Source: Chara braunii
Taxonomy: Eukaryota; Streptophyta; Charophyceae; Charales; Characeae
Assembly (NCBI GenBank): GCA_003427395.1
Contig: BFEA01000314.1
Location: forward strand, 1,263,068-1,283,420
Direction: 5' to 3'
Length of the DNA stretch: 20,353 bases
The translations under genes were made by a program, and so were the position numbers. The notes below the pieces were generated by a model that worked only from the letters and a program-made list of their open reading frames with translations, did no database searches and was not told the DNA's origin. Positions 1 to 8,781 of the stretch are shown piece after piece; the stretch's first letter is position 1; each line of letters opens with the position of its first letter.

Positions 1-60
<60 letters not shown>
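1..60. repeat. (AG)n dinucleotide microsatellite
   Basis: About thirty uninterrupted AG units open the window, so the true left edge lies outside it. The opposite strand sequence, (CT)n, is found at the right end (20248-20292). Nothing suggests a function. Confidence 0.98.
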
Positions 61-65
<5 letters not shown>

Positions 66-111
66 GCAACAAGTTCATAGCAAGCCCGAACCTGGCATTG
101 TGGGCGTTCGG

Positions 112-185
112 ATACGGGCGCGCTGTGCACAAGGGAGAAAAGACCCTGTTGAGCTTGACTCTAGCCCTGTGAAATGACTGAGAGG
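112..185 (+). pseudogene. Fragment derived from nuclear 25S/28S (LSU) rRNA
   Basis: Positions 133-185 resemble the highly conserved nuclear LSU rRNA stretch containing AGACCCTGTTGAGCTTGACT, then CTAG, then TGTGAAATGACT and GAGAGG. I recall this segment from the peptidyl-transferase domain (domain V). The copy lacks a few bases between CTAG and CTGTGAAATG, and has lost one T in the GACTTGAGAGG context. The bases before it (112-132) match the preceding rRNA only loosely. The bases after it diverge into a hairpin (186-224) where rRNA would have helix 79 or an expansion segment. It is the nuclear rather than plastid version, judging by the TTGAGCTTGACT core. It is most likely an rRNA-derived pseudogene or a piece captured by a repeat. 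A divergent functional rRNA is unlikely because flanking domains are missing. Confidence 0.6.
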
Positions 186-655
186 AGGGGGCGACCGTTC
201 GTTTTGAACGGCGAGTTGCCCCCTGCATAGCGAAACGAGGAGGGGGTAAAAAGAAAAAGAAAAAAAAAGTAAGGAAGGGGATAAAAAAGTAACGGCCGCG
301 AATGTGGCCGCGGCCGTGGAACAGGTGCAGCCCCCAAAAGCTTCTAGGGGCTGATGGGACTGCGCCTGTTCCGTTGAACATGCAGTCCCGAATTGGCTGT
401 ACCATTTCCAACACCTGGCCTAGAAAATGGTCAGGTACTCCTGGAATCTGATGACCCTGGTTCCCCTAGGAGAAAACCAAGGCACATGGCTCCTGACCAT
501 TGATTTAGATCAAGGGTCACGAGCACTGGCGGATTTTGCCTGACTGTGGGCAAAGCAGCTGCCCACAGCCATCAGCTGGCTATAAAAGTCAACACTCCAC
601 CCAACAGCCTCACACTTGTGGCAGTGCTGCTGGGGCATTCACTTGAGTGAATGCT
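186..655. other. Cluster of successive perfect hairpins
   Basis: At least five strong stem-loops follow one another. 186-224 has a GGGGGC-type outer stem and inner CCGTTC/GAACGG. 292-317 pairs ACGGCCGCG with CGCGGCCGT, 9 bp perfect. 318-372 pairs 13 bp with one G-T. 427-500 pairs ATGGTCAGG with CCTGACCAT. 544-568 pairs CTGTGGGCA with TGCCCACAG, 9 bp perfect. 635-654 pairs GCATTCAC with GTGAATGC around loop TTGA. The density suggests a structured transcript or a repeat head. No coding frame is supported here, and 656-881 contains only GTG/TG-rich sequence. Function is unknown. Confidence 0.6.
581..588 (+). promoter_or_regulatory. TATA box candidate (TATAAAAG)
   Basis: A canonical TATAAAAG lies 12 bp after the perfect hairpin at 544-568. 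It is followed about 30 bp downstream by CA-rich sequence suitable for a Pol II start. No gene follows, so it would drive a non-coding or retroelement-type transcript. The element is short and could be chance. Confidence 0.35.
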
Positions 656-881
656 GGTTGGCTGCTACTGTGGGGCGGTGCTGCCGGTAGAGGTGCTGCT
701 CGAGGGAGAATGGAGGTCTGCAGGGAAGTGGAAGAGGAGAAGGGACGCAGCCATAGCTGAGGGCTGGGGGCTCTGCCCCACCCTTGTGTGTGTGCTGTGT
801 GTGTGGGTTGGTGTTGCGGCGGTAAGGCTGCATTAGGGTCGGGACGGTGCGGCAAGCGACGCCTATTTTAGTAGGGTTGTG

Positions 882-1066
882 TTGCCGAACTGTCGTTGCG
901 GCATCAAGACCTTCGCAAGGGAAGGTGTTGTTGAACTGCCGCTGCGGCATCAAGAACTTCCTAAGGGAAGATGCTGCCGGACTGCTGACGTGGCGTCAAG
1001 ACCTTCCTAAGGGAAGGTGCTGCCGAATTTGCTGTGCGGCGCCAATGTTCTCTTTAATGTGAGTGT
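882..1066 (+). repeat. 46-bp GC-rich tandem repeat, about four units
   Basis: The anchor GCATCAAGAC recurs at 901, 947 and (as GCGTCAAGAC) 993, giving an exact 46-bp period. A fourth unit degenerates after 1023. Each unit ends with a small hairpin such as ACCTTCC-TAAG-GGAAGGT (1000-1017) followed by TGCTGCCGAA. The same hairpin-plus-GCTGCCGAAATTT signature recurs in block S at 12.1-13.2 kb and 18.5 kb, which ties this repeat to the main repeat family. Confidence 0.85.
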
Positions 1067-2040
1067 GGGGAGGTGCTGCTCGATCAACGGCACGACAACG
1101 GCAGTGTATCCAGTGGGGCTACGGTGCCGAAATTTTGACTCTGCGGTAGCGTGGTGAGGAGCGGCAGAGCAGCGTGGCAAGGAGTGACGGGCAGCATGAC
1201 AACTGGTGGAGGTGTGCCGACCGATATTTTCGGCAACCATAACCCATTTTTGTGGGGTTATGATGCCGAAATACCGCGGCGTCGGCACGGCACCTTTATT
1301 TTGAAGGGTGACGCTGACGTCGGTGACACTTTTTAGGGGTGACGATGCCGTTTTCACGACATGTCGGCGCGGCACTTTGTTTTGAAGAATGACACTGTTG
1401 TTTTTTTTTACGGTAACACGGTGCGGCGAACCGCTGCCGTTGTTTTTACGGTGGTACGACACGGCGAGGCGCTGGCGTTTTTTTTTTTTGCAGTGGTACG
1501 ACACTGTGAAGTGATTTTTTTTTTATTTTTTTTTATTTTTTTTTTTTTTTATTATTTTTTTTTTTACGGTGGTACGGCACGGCGAAGCGCTGGTATTTTT
1601 TTGACAGTGGTACGACACGGCGACACGCTACCAATTTCCGACGAGGGTTCGGCACGACAATGAAATTGCGGCACGATTGTGGGACGTGCGGCGGGACAGT
1701 GAAGGTTTCTTTTACGGCATGGAAAAATTTGTTGTTGCAGCACGGCGTTTGCTTTTCTTGGTGAAGGCCTGCTACCATTGGTGTGTACAACAGCATCAGC
1801 GTGACATGGCGGCGGTTGACGGCATGCGACGGTACGAAATCTTAGCATGACGGATGATTTTTTTTTTTTTTTTTCGGCATATGAGATAAATGTTTTGTAG
1901 TTGGGACTACCCAACACTTGAGGCAGTGAGACTGAACTACTTGGGAATGCCTGGTTTCAGCTGGGACTGACGTCGGGCGCAGACGGTTATTTGCGGCAGT
2001 CCTGGCGCATGCGGTTTTGAGATTCGGCACCGGTTTTATT
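1067..2040 (+). repeat. Degenerate GCCGAA-type and poly-T-linked minisatellite
   Basis: The 46-bp repeat decays into variants that keep TGCCGAAA (about 1128, 1266). From 1380 to 1640 it becomes a minisatellite whose unit is a T-run followed by ACGGTGGTACGACACGGCG and a GCTGG tail. Four to five units differ mainly in T-run length. 1514-1565 is an almost pure T tract. Related GGCA/ACGAC wording continues to about 1850, with another T tract at 1859-1874. Frames through this stretch only translate the repeat, and I see no gene. Confidence 0.7.
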
Positions 2041-3439
2041 TTTTTTTATAAGTATGGCGGAAACAGTTTTCGACTCAATAGTTGTTCAGTGAAGTGTTTG
2101 ACAGCATGGGACCACCCCGAACCGCGCGGGACCATCTAGGACCGCTTGGGATCAATTGAGACTGACGTGGTGCCAGACTGAGTGTTTTTTCTGGGACGGA
2201 TGCGACTCACCGTCTTCACGCTTGGGTTACCGCGGGTGAGGCGTGCGAGTGAGAGGTGGTTTGATCACGGTTTTCCTTGAGACTACAGCTTTCGACGGCA
2301 CACACGGCTTGTTGGTTGGCTTTCTTGAGTGAGCCGAGAGGCTCCTTTGGAACCACTTCACTCAAGGTCAGTTGATCGACTCAGATTTTCCTTCACACAT
2401 TGAAAAGGTAGAGGAAAGTCGTGCGTATCGTGCATGTGAATGAAAAGGTCTGACTTGAGCATGAAATTGCACTGATTTTTTTTTGAACTTGTTGTTTCTG
2501 CGTGTTGTGCACGTAGGTAGAAGGATGCTTGCAAAGGAGATTGATTATGCCTAATTGAGAAAAGGGAAAATGATTATTTTCCTTTTATTTCTTACCTGCC
2601 TGCATGCCAAAAATGATTCGTTGTTTTGAAAAACATTAATTTTGTGTGTACCATAGAATGAATTCGATTGAAATATGACAGATAAGGGCAGATGAACTTA
2701 GCCTTTCCCAGGGATTGACCCTTTCTTTCATGAATGACTTTTATCTGTCTAAATGATTCTCATTCTCTATCTTTTTTAACTATTTTCGTTTGAGCTACCT
2801 TGGGCAAAAGACGAATGGGACAACTGAAAATCTACTTCTGGTGAACACATTCTCTTTTTTTAGGAAGCATCTGGGGCGAGGATTTGTTGCTTTAGAAACC
2901 GACTCTATTATCGACCCAGAGTGGACCGTTTTACAGGGAGGTACTTTGTCGATTCGGTGGCGACGGCCCGACTTTTGAGATCCGAGTCTTCTGCTCGGGC
3001 GAGGAGGAGGAGTACCCCAGACCACTTCCTAGAGGGAGAGGCATGCAACACATCCAGCAATGCCCCTGATCAAGAATCATCCACAAAACAGTCCGTCATC
3101 CAAGAAGATTGAGAAAGGTACGGAGACGGGTGTGTGCATGTTCAATCTTAGGTCGGCGGTAGGATGTAATGAATAACTTTGGCAGCGCATCTCATTAAGT
3201 CGAAACTAAGACAAACCGACTACCTTGTCGGCTGCATTGAGGTTATTGTTGAAATTCAACTCCTAGTTGACGGCTGTATTATTTTTGTGGAATTCGACTC
3301 GGGGTGGTCGGATTTTATTTTGATATTGTGTTATTGAATGTATCTAATGATGATTTAGATTGGTTCGGTTACCATTTCAGATTGGATATATTGTTCATGT
3401 TGACTACGGTCAATTTTTTTTTATGTAACTATGTGTGAT
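2041..3439. other. No supported gene; possible decayed T-type block
   Basis: This is AT-richer sequence with no convincing coding frame. Two features resemble block T elsewhere. The first is a 9-bp stem CTTGAGTGA/TCACTCAAG (2324-2365) followed by GGTCAGTTGATC. The second is a 7-bp stem GGAAAAT/ATTTTCC (2565-2582) followed by CTTACCTGCCTGCATG; block T at 18.9 kb has ACTTACCTGCTTATGCAT after its hairpin. The homology is weak. 2790-3112 has short open frames with no recognisable domain. The rest shows nothing I can name. Confidence 0.35.
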
Positions 3440-3985
3440 TGTTATAACTTTCTTTTGACTAGTGTTCAAAAGGGCAAGGAGGCTTCACGCTCGATTGAGA
3501 CCATCCTTTTCGACCGGCGTACGCTTCGTACTTACGAGATCGGCGCCCTAAGGAACGGACGATACCCGGGTTCAATATGCGTTATAATCGCGCGTACCTA
3601 TACTACAGCGAGCGAGCAAATGCCCTCGGTCGACCCACCTCTGCAACTACATGTAAAAACTTTCGCATGTGGGTCGGTAGCTCGGTAGGGATACACCCAA
3701 AAAGGTGGTGACAATCGCTTAGGGAAGCAAGCCTATGCCTCGCGGGAACCTATCCCGTCGTAAGGGACCGCGGGATGTACAACTGGCGTACCCGGCTAGA
3801 GCGGCGAAGGGACCACGCGACCGTGACCGTCTCGGCGGCTCGCGGGATTAATTATGCGTCGTCCCCGAGTTGTCTCTCTTTGGTTATGTTTTTGTTTAAA
3901 CTCCTGCATGACAAGGCCGGGAAGGCTCCCGCCTCTTTCGCGAGAAAAGACGGGGGCCGATCTACATGATGACGCGTCATTCCAT
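3440..3985 (+). repeat. Block P, copy 1 (GC-rich repeat shared with 14570-15015)
   Basis: This stretch aligns by eye with 14570-15015 in the same orientation. Shared pieces in order include CGACCGGCG (3509 region), CGCGCGTACC, ACGA/AGCGAGCGAG followed by a CCCTCG element, CCACCTCTGC, a GGGGATACGCCCA-type stretch, a GGYGACAA element, and a GTATGGCT/GTACAACTGGCG stretch. The conserved part ends near AACTCCTGCATGA. Both copies carry a GC-rich hairpin (3741-3772 here) whose stem sequences differ between copies. It could be the U5/leader part of a decayed LTR element, since GGTGACAA sits where a GGCGAC-type tRNA primer site might be. I cannot show paired LTRs or any gag/pol. Confidence 0.6.
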
Positions 3986-4149
3986 TTTGTGAGCGTCTAA
4001 CCCATAATTTATTTCATGTGAGGCTTCAGGTGTAGCCTGCGCATGAAAAATGCTTAAGAGGGACACTCGCTAAAAAAAAAACATAATATTCAGTTATGCG
4101 AACTCTCGAGACCAATTGTCATGACGACGCATCACATTCAAGTGTTAGA

Positions 4150-4600
4150 GGTGAGGTGTCGTGAAAAAAATCTCCTTCATGATATTGAATGGTTGAAGAA
4201 TGAGTTGTTTAACCATCGCGGCGCTTCTGATCTTCAGACAAAGCATCATGATGAGTTGCCCACAAATGCTCAGCGCACAGGAGAAACCTTTTCGTGTTGA
4301 GCTACAACTTCTAATATCCTGGACAAGGACCTCAAATTCCGGAGTCATGATTACATTCAAATAACAAAGACGAACGTGGACATTATGGTAGGTGCCGCAA
4401 AAATTATGCACGTGTATGTTTCCTTAACCATCTTGAGTACTAAAAAATAAAATGGTTCAGTCAGTCAAATAAAGAGGTTGTGTGGCATTATATTATCACT
4501 CTTTGTGGCTCGCCCATGTGCATTCACGCAATACAAAAAAATCAGCAAGGCTCAATCCAGAATATTTTATGCATATCTGCGATCATACAGTTTAAACAAC
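4150..4600 (-). repeat. Block U, left copy (weakly conserved)
   Basis: On the minus strand this follows block T. It contains CTTTGTTATTTGAAT, also present near 19360 on the plus strand after the right block T. An 88-codon frame runs here (4411 to 4145), but it matches no family I know and is not preserved in the right copy. I treat it as non-coding. Confidence 0.45.
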
Positions 4601-4960
4601 AATATCGCGCACATTAAGGGAGTCGACTTTACCGTCTCCTGTGACTCATACCTTGCCTTATGCACACACAAGCCCCAATTAGTTTTCACCATCCCTCAAC
4701 AAAGATACTCGGTCTTTAAAAACGACAATTCATAAAAAACGTCTGGGTGAAAATCTAAAGAAACATGAAAACTCACAAGGGCTAAGGCCTTAGGTTGAGA
4801 TGCAAAAGCAGGTAAGTTGCGTTGGAAACTGACCAGTTATCAAATGAGAATAGAAAAGTGATCCTTTGTAGGATTATGCTGAACGAATCAAGCCTTCAAT
4901 CGAACACGTAAACCTAAATCAAAATACAAGTAAGAAAGGACCAATACTATGTTAAAAACA
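4600..4960 (-). repeat. Block T, left copy
   Basis: The minus strand reads GAAGGCTTGATTCGTTCAGC, then AAAGGATCAC, then TCATTTGATAACTGGTCAG, then ACTTACCTGCTTTTGCAT and TCTCAACCTAAGG. Each piece has a counterpart in the same order at 18830-18945. The central hairpin, perfect in the right copy (TGTTATCA/TGATAACA), is broken here (TATTCTCATTTGATAACT). Confidence 0.8.
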
Positions 4961-4979
4961 AACGGAGGACATGCTCTAT

Positions 4980-5560
4980 TTCGTAGCCCAACTCCTCTAC
5001 TAACTTTTTGCCCACCTTCCTGTAATCGTACTAGAAGTTATTGAGAATTTTAGCAGCATCTGCCCCAAACAGGGTGAATTGCCAAAATTTTATAATTGTT
5101 TATGAACAAAAAAATGACTAACTTTTTTCATATTTGTAAAACTTTCAGGTGCGCTTCCCGTAGGAAAATGACTGTCAAGATTTATATAAAGCTTAAAAAA
5201 AAAAAAAAAAAAGTTCAACTGCACTTGGGACTAATGTCTTAAGACTTACCTCAAAGTTATAACTAACGATGGTCTACACGATCCTTCTTTTGAAGATGGC
5301 ATCGTAAGCTAGCACTAGTCATAACTCCTAGTAAGGTCAAGCCTATCTTATCCCAAATTTCCCTTCCCATGATCTATTATAACCTATCTATAACTTCAAC
5401 ACTCGACGAGTAGTTAAACAACTAAAGTTATCAAGAGACGTCCAAACGAGTGCCCCAATCAAATATGTATAGTCAATATCACTCTCAAACCCACATTTGC
5501 TTTAACCAAGTAGTTCGTTGGTCTCTTAATTTTTTTAACATTTTTTTATCCCCCTTCCTA
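4980..5560 (-). repeat. Block S, left copy
   Basis: The minus strand matches 18121-18720 over nearly its whole length, including AAGAGACCAACGAAC, GGGCACTCGTTT, CGTCGAGTGTTG, CTTACTAGGAG, ACTAGTGCTAGC, TCGTGTAGAC and CTACGGGAAGCGC. The conserved tail GCTGCCGAAATTT is altered to a GCACCTGAAAG form. No coding frame is conserved between the copies. Confidence 0.85.
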
Positions 5561-5579
5561 TGACATAAGAAGATCAGAC

Positions 5580-5744
5580 CGCCACATCTTCGAGGTACGT
5601 CTGACCTGCGTAATATAAGAGTACAGGATACGCATGATTAGACTGTCCCAACTTAGGGGTATACCCAACTTACATGACAAAAAACATATGACCAGACTGC
5701 CCAACTTAGGGGTATGGCCGGCCCAATACAAACTATAAACCTAT
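5580..5744 (-). repeat. Distal end of the left hairpin array
   Basis: Two clear units, TCCCAACTTAGGGGTATAC (about 5645) and CCAACTTAGGGGTATGG (about 5700), and one degenerate unit near 5590 remain here. The array resumes at 7490 after the foldback insertion, showing that the insertion landed inside the array. Confidence 0.85.
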
Positions 5745-6149
5745 GTTACCTGATCGGATGTCCGGGACCCCCCTGACCGTCCAGCACTGTCTGATCAGAC
5801 AACCGGTGGGCCGTCCGTTGGGGGCCCTAAGTCCGATCGAAAACAGAATTGGGGGGGGGTTAGGACACGGACTTGGGCGGCGCGGGGGTGGACTACGGGG
5901 ACAGGCGAACCCATGGCGCCGATGAGAAGAATTGTTGGAGGCCGGCAGGGCCTCCAAAAACGAAAAAAACCCTAATCTGGGCCGTCAGATCTACGAGATC
6001 AACTACCCGAATTGGGCTATTTTCAAATTCGAAATGGGGGCAGTGGCGTTCTTCCCCGCACGTCTCGGCCCGCGCGTTGTCGCCGGGGTTCGGTGTTGCC
6101 ATTGCTGAACTCCGAGGTCACGAGCGCAACCCCATGCGCCACCTTCCCT

Positions 6150-6735
6150 TCGTCCATCTCCTTCTCCTCCATCTCACCCCCCTTCCTCCTCCTCCTCCTT
6201 CCGCTTCTCCTATCTTCCTCCTTCCGCTTCTCGTCTCCTCCTCCTCCTCCTTTTCATCTTCCTCCTCCTCCTCCTCGTTGTTGTCGTCCTCCTTCTCCAC
6301 CTCCACCACGTCCTCCTCCTTCTCCTCCTCCTCCTCCTCTTCTTCTTCTTCCTCTCCTCCGTCGCCGTGGCCTCCTCCTCCATCGTCGGGCCCTCCTCCT
6401 CTTCTTCCTCATCATCCTCTTTGTCCTCCTCCTCCTCATTGTTGTCTTCTTCCTCCTCCTCCTCCTCCTCCTCCTCCTCCTCCTTCTCTTCCTCCAGCTC
6501 CTCCTCCTCTTCTTCCTCTTTGTCTTCCTTTTTCTCCTTCTCGTCTTCCTCTTTTCCTACTCATAGTTTTCCTCCTCCTCTTCTACTTCTTCCTCCTCCT
6601 CCTCCTCTTATTTTTCTTCATCCTTTAAGTTCTCTCCCTCCTCCTCCTCCTCCATCGCCGTGGCCTCCTCTTCATCCTCCTCCGCCTCCTCCTCCTCTTC
6701 CTCCATCGCTGTGGCCTGCTCCTCCTCGATTTTTT
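6150..6735 (+). repeat. (CCT/CTT)n trinucleotide microsatellite
   Basis: Nearly 600 bp is pyrimidine on the plus strand, with a CCT/CTT/CTC period of three. Open frames through it give runs of serine, proline or leucine only, an expected artefact of a stop-free trinucleotide repeat. Together with the purine-rich 7040-7285 it forms the arms of the foldback element. Such long polypyrimidine runs can adopt triplex DNA. Confidence 0.95.
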
Positions 6736-6760
6736 ATTTTTTTTTGTCCGCTTTTTTTTT

Positions 6761-6858
6761 CAATCAATCAATCAATCGATCAATTGATTGATCGATCGAT
6801 CGATCGATTGATTGATCGATCGATGGATTGATCGATGGATTGATCGATCGATCGATGG

Positions 6859-6909
<51 letters not shown>

Positions 6910-6910
6910 G

Positions 6911-6952
<42 letters not shown>
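6761..6952. repeat. Tetranucleotide repeat ending in a perfect inverted repeat
   Basis: (CAAT)n, (GATC)n and GATGGATT variants lead into (AATC)n at about 6861-6909, directly followed by (GATT)n at 6913-6952. The last two are exact reverse complements around ATGATG, giving a perfect hairpin stem of about 40 bp at the centre of the foldback element. Confidence 0.95.
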
Positions 6953-7039
6953 ACCAAAAAAAAAAAAAACAGGGGAGAAGGAAACGGTATCGATTCGGTG
7001 AGGATGAAAAGGAGAACGACGAGTAGGGGGACAGGGATT

Positions 7040-7285
7040 GGCGGGACGAGGAGGAAGAAGAAGAAGCGGGGGAGGAGGAGTCCGTGGCGATGAAGAACGG
7101 CGATGAGAAAAACAAAGAGGAGGATGAGGAGGAGGAGGACGGCGAAGGAGGAGGAGGAGGAGGAAGAGGAGGAGGAGGAGGAGGAGGAGGAGGCCCCGCC
7201 GGGGGTGAAGGAGGAAGAGGCGGCGGCGATGGCAGCGGGGGAGGAGGTGACCCTGACGATGGTGGAGGAGGAGATGACGATGGGA
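7040..7285 (+). repeat. (GGA)n purine tract
   Basis: This GGA/GAA-rich stretch is the reverse complement in composition of the (CCT)n arm. It forms the second arm of the foldback element. Words such as GTGGCGATG here face CATCGCCGTGG in the pyrimidine arm (about 6652-6662). Frames give poly-Glu or poly-Gly and are not genes. Confidence 0.9.
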
Positions 7286-7489
7286 CAAGATTCGTAATAA
7301 CCCCAATTTTTTTGGGGAGGGTCCCCTGGCAGTGCGCAAAGCCCCCCCACTTTTTTTTTGCTTTTTGCTTTCCACGTAGCAAAAAAACCGTTGTCCGATT
7401 TTCCGAACAACTTCCCCTCGACCGTCTCCCGGAGACGTCCAGGGGAGACGTCTCCCAATCGGACAGTTGGTAACGTAGCCATAAACACA

Positions 7490-8630
7490 AAGCATATGAC
7501 CAGACCGCCCCAACTTAGGGGTACGGTCGACTTTTGCTTAACTGACGATATGAAGCATAAGACTAGACTGCCCTAGCTTAGAGGTATGCCTAGTCAGCCT
7601 TAAACGAAAAATACATATTGCATAGGATTAGACTGCCGCCTCTTAGGGATATGTCTTACCTACCTAAACAATTACAAACAATGAATCGTTAGATCGCCCT
7701 AACTTAAGGGTACGTCCAACCTACATAACATCAACGACAAATGATATATCGCTAGGCCGCCCCAACTTATGGGTACGCCTAGTTAGCTTAAACGATTTAA
7801 GATATAAAAGGCAATGTGATCAGACCGCCCCAACTTATGGGTACGCCCGATCTACCTAAACAAAGTCGCAAACGACGTGTGATTAAACCGCCCCAACTTA
7901 GAGGTATGTTTAACCTCCGAGTCCGTAGCAACAGTTTAAGCAACCGTAAACATTTTGCGCAAACTTTATAACTTCCATTTTTTTTAGGCAGATGATTAGA
8001 CCTACGTAACTTAGGGGGACATCCAATCTTGCCTTAGTTATGTTTAAAATAACGAATTTTGTACTAACTCCCTGCCTTTTTACGTTATCACGGGCATAGG
8101 ATTGAACCGCCCCAACTTAGGGGTACGCCCAGTTTGTTCGGGTTACCTTCATATTATATTGTTTAATTTGTTTTTCCTTTCCTTTTGTTTTACATGACTT
8201 ATTGACTAGACTTCCCAACTTAGGATGCCCAGTCTGCCATATGAAATAAATGCATATAATATATATATCGATTTTTATAGTTTGATTCGTCTTTAAATTC
8301 ATAGCTTACGACTAACCCGCCCCATATTATGGGTACGCCTAGTCTCATGCCTTTGTTCCTCTAAGAAGAAAACACATAGAACTAGGTCCTCGGAATTTAG
8401 AATGTTCCCAGTTTTGTTTCAATAACCCAAAAAGAAACATCAGGAATCGGAGCCTCCTAACTTAGGGTGCCCTCCTCCTGTTCAGAAACCCTTAAAAGAA
8501 ACAAGTGACCGGACCGTCCTACTTATGATAGGTCAAGTCCTTAGAGGTCATGCATTCAACCCAACAGACAAAAATAAAACATATCACTGAACCACTCAAC
8601 TTAGAGTGATTCAGCCTTTGGTTGACCCGA
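7490..8630 (-). repeat. Left hairpin array, about 15 units
   Basis: Units have the core CCCC-AACTTA-GGGG or a variant. Loops start at 7512, 7575, 7640, 7701, 7764, 7832 and 7895, a spacing of 61-68 bp, then more loosely at 8008, 8114 and on to about 8600. Outer stems pair in many units: CTAGGC/GCCTAG (7752-7782, perfect) and GACTAGAC/GCCTAGTC (7561-7595, 7 of 8 pairs). The inner stem of the last unit is CACTC/GAGTG (about 8594-8610) instead of CCCC/GGGG, and the 7701 unit has CCCT/AGGG. Stems vary while the loop stays nearly constant. No coding frame is supported. Confidence 0.9.
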
Positions 8631-8781
8631 TTAAACACAGACAAAATATTTTTATCCCGCCTTCCCAAATTTTCTTTTTTCCTAGACCAAACCAAATAAA
8701 TAAACCGACTTATCCCTCAAATTCATAATAACTCCTGAAATAAAATTCAAACGAGGGACATGGCAAGCAAGAAAGTCCTAT

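Larger units (their letters stand above)
5745..7474. mobile_element. Foldback element with terminal hairpins inserted in the left array
   Basis: The segment separates array units that otherwise run on with normal spacing. Its ends read GTTACC (5745-5750) and GGTAAC (7469-7474). Just inside each end lies a hairpin built on the same word: GATCGGA (5752-5758) with TCCGATC (5832-5838), and TGTCCGAT (7392-7399) with ATCGGACA (7458-7465). Palindromes TGTCTGATCAGACA (5788-5801) and GGGAGACGTCTCCC (7443-7456) lie within these ends. The middle is symmetrical: pyrimidine (CCT)n, a tetranucleotide palindrome, then purine (GGA)n. No transposase is present, so it would be non-autonomous. I see no convincing target-site duplication, so the exact ends are provisional. 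Confidence 0.6.
4150..8760 (-). repeat. Left, inverted copy of the main repeat family
   Basis: Read on the minus strand from 8760 down to 4150, this follows the same order as 15561-19460 on the plus strand. First comes an R-like lead ending GGGTCAACCAAAGGCTGAAT, then the hairpin array, then block S, block T and block U. Correspondence in S and T is strong. Examples are TTAAGAGACCAACGAAC, CTTACTAGGAG, CTAGTGCTAGC, TTTTCCTACGGGAA, and GAAGGCTTGATTCGTTCAGC with TCTCAACCTAAGG. The 5745-7474 insertion splits the copy. Without it the arm is about 2.8-2.9 kb, close to the right arm without its own insertion. Confidence 0.85.

Noticed and set aside
2958-2966. Retroelement primer-binding site (TGGCGACGG, tRNA-Arg-like)
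   Set aside because: Only nine bases fit, and no LTR pair, polypurine tract or gag/pol flanks it. GGTGACAA (3703) and GGCGACAA (14797) are equally short.
3440-3985. tRNA or rRNA gene in the GC-rich P block
   Set aside because: No cloverleaf, no A/B box pair and no rRNA core sequence; it is a repeat shared with 14570-15015.
5873-6831. Open frames up to 251 codons rich in serine, proline and leucine
   Set aside because: They translate a stop-free (CCT)n microsatellite inside the foldback element; all frames are open for the same reason.
6901-7513. Minus-strand frames of 180-200 codons
   Set aside because: They read across the tetranucleotide and (GGA)n repeats and the element's end; low complexity, and three overlapping frames are open.
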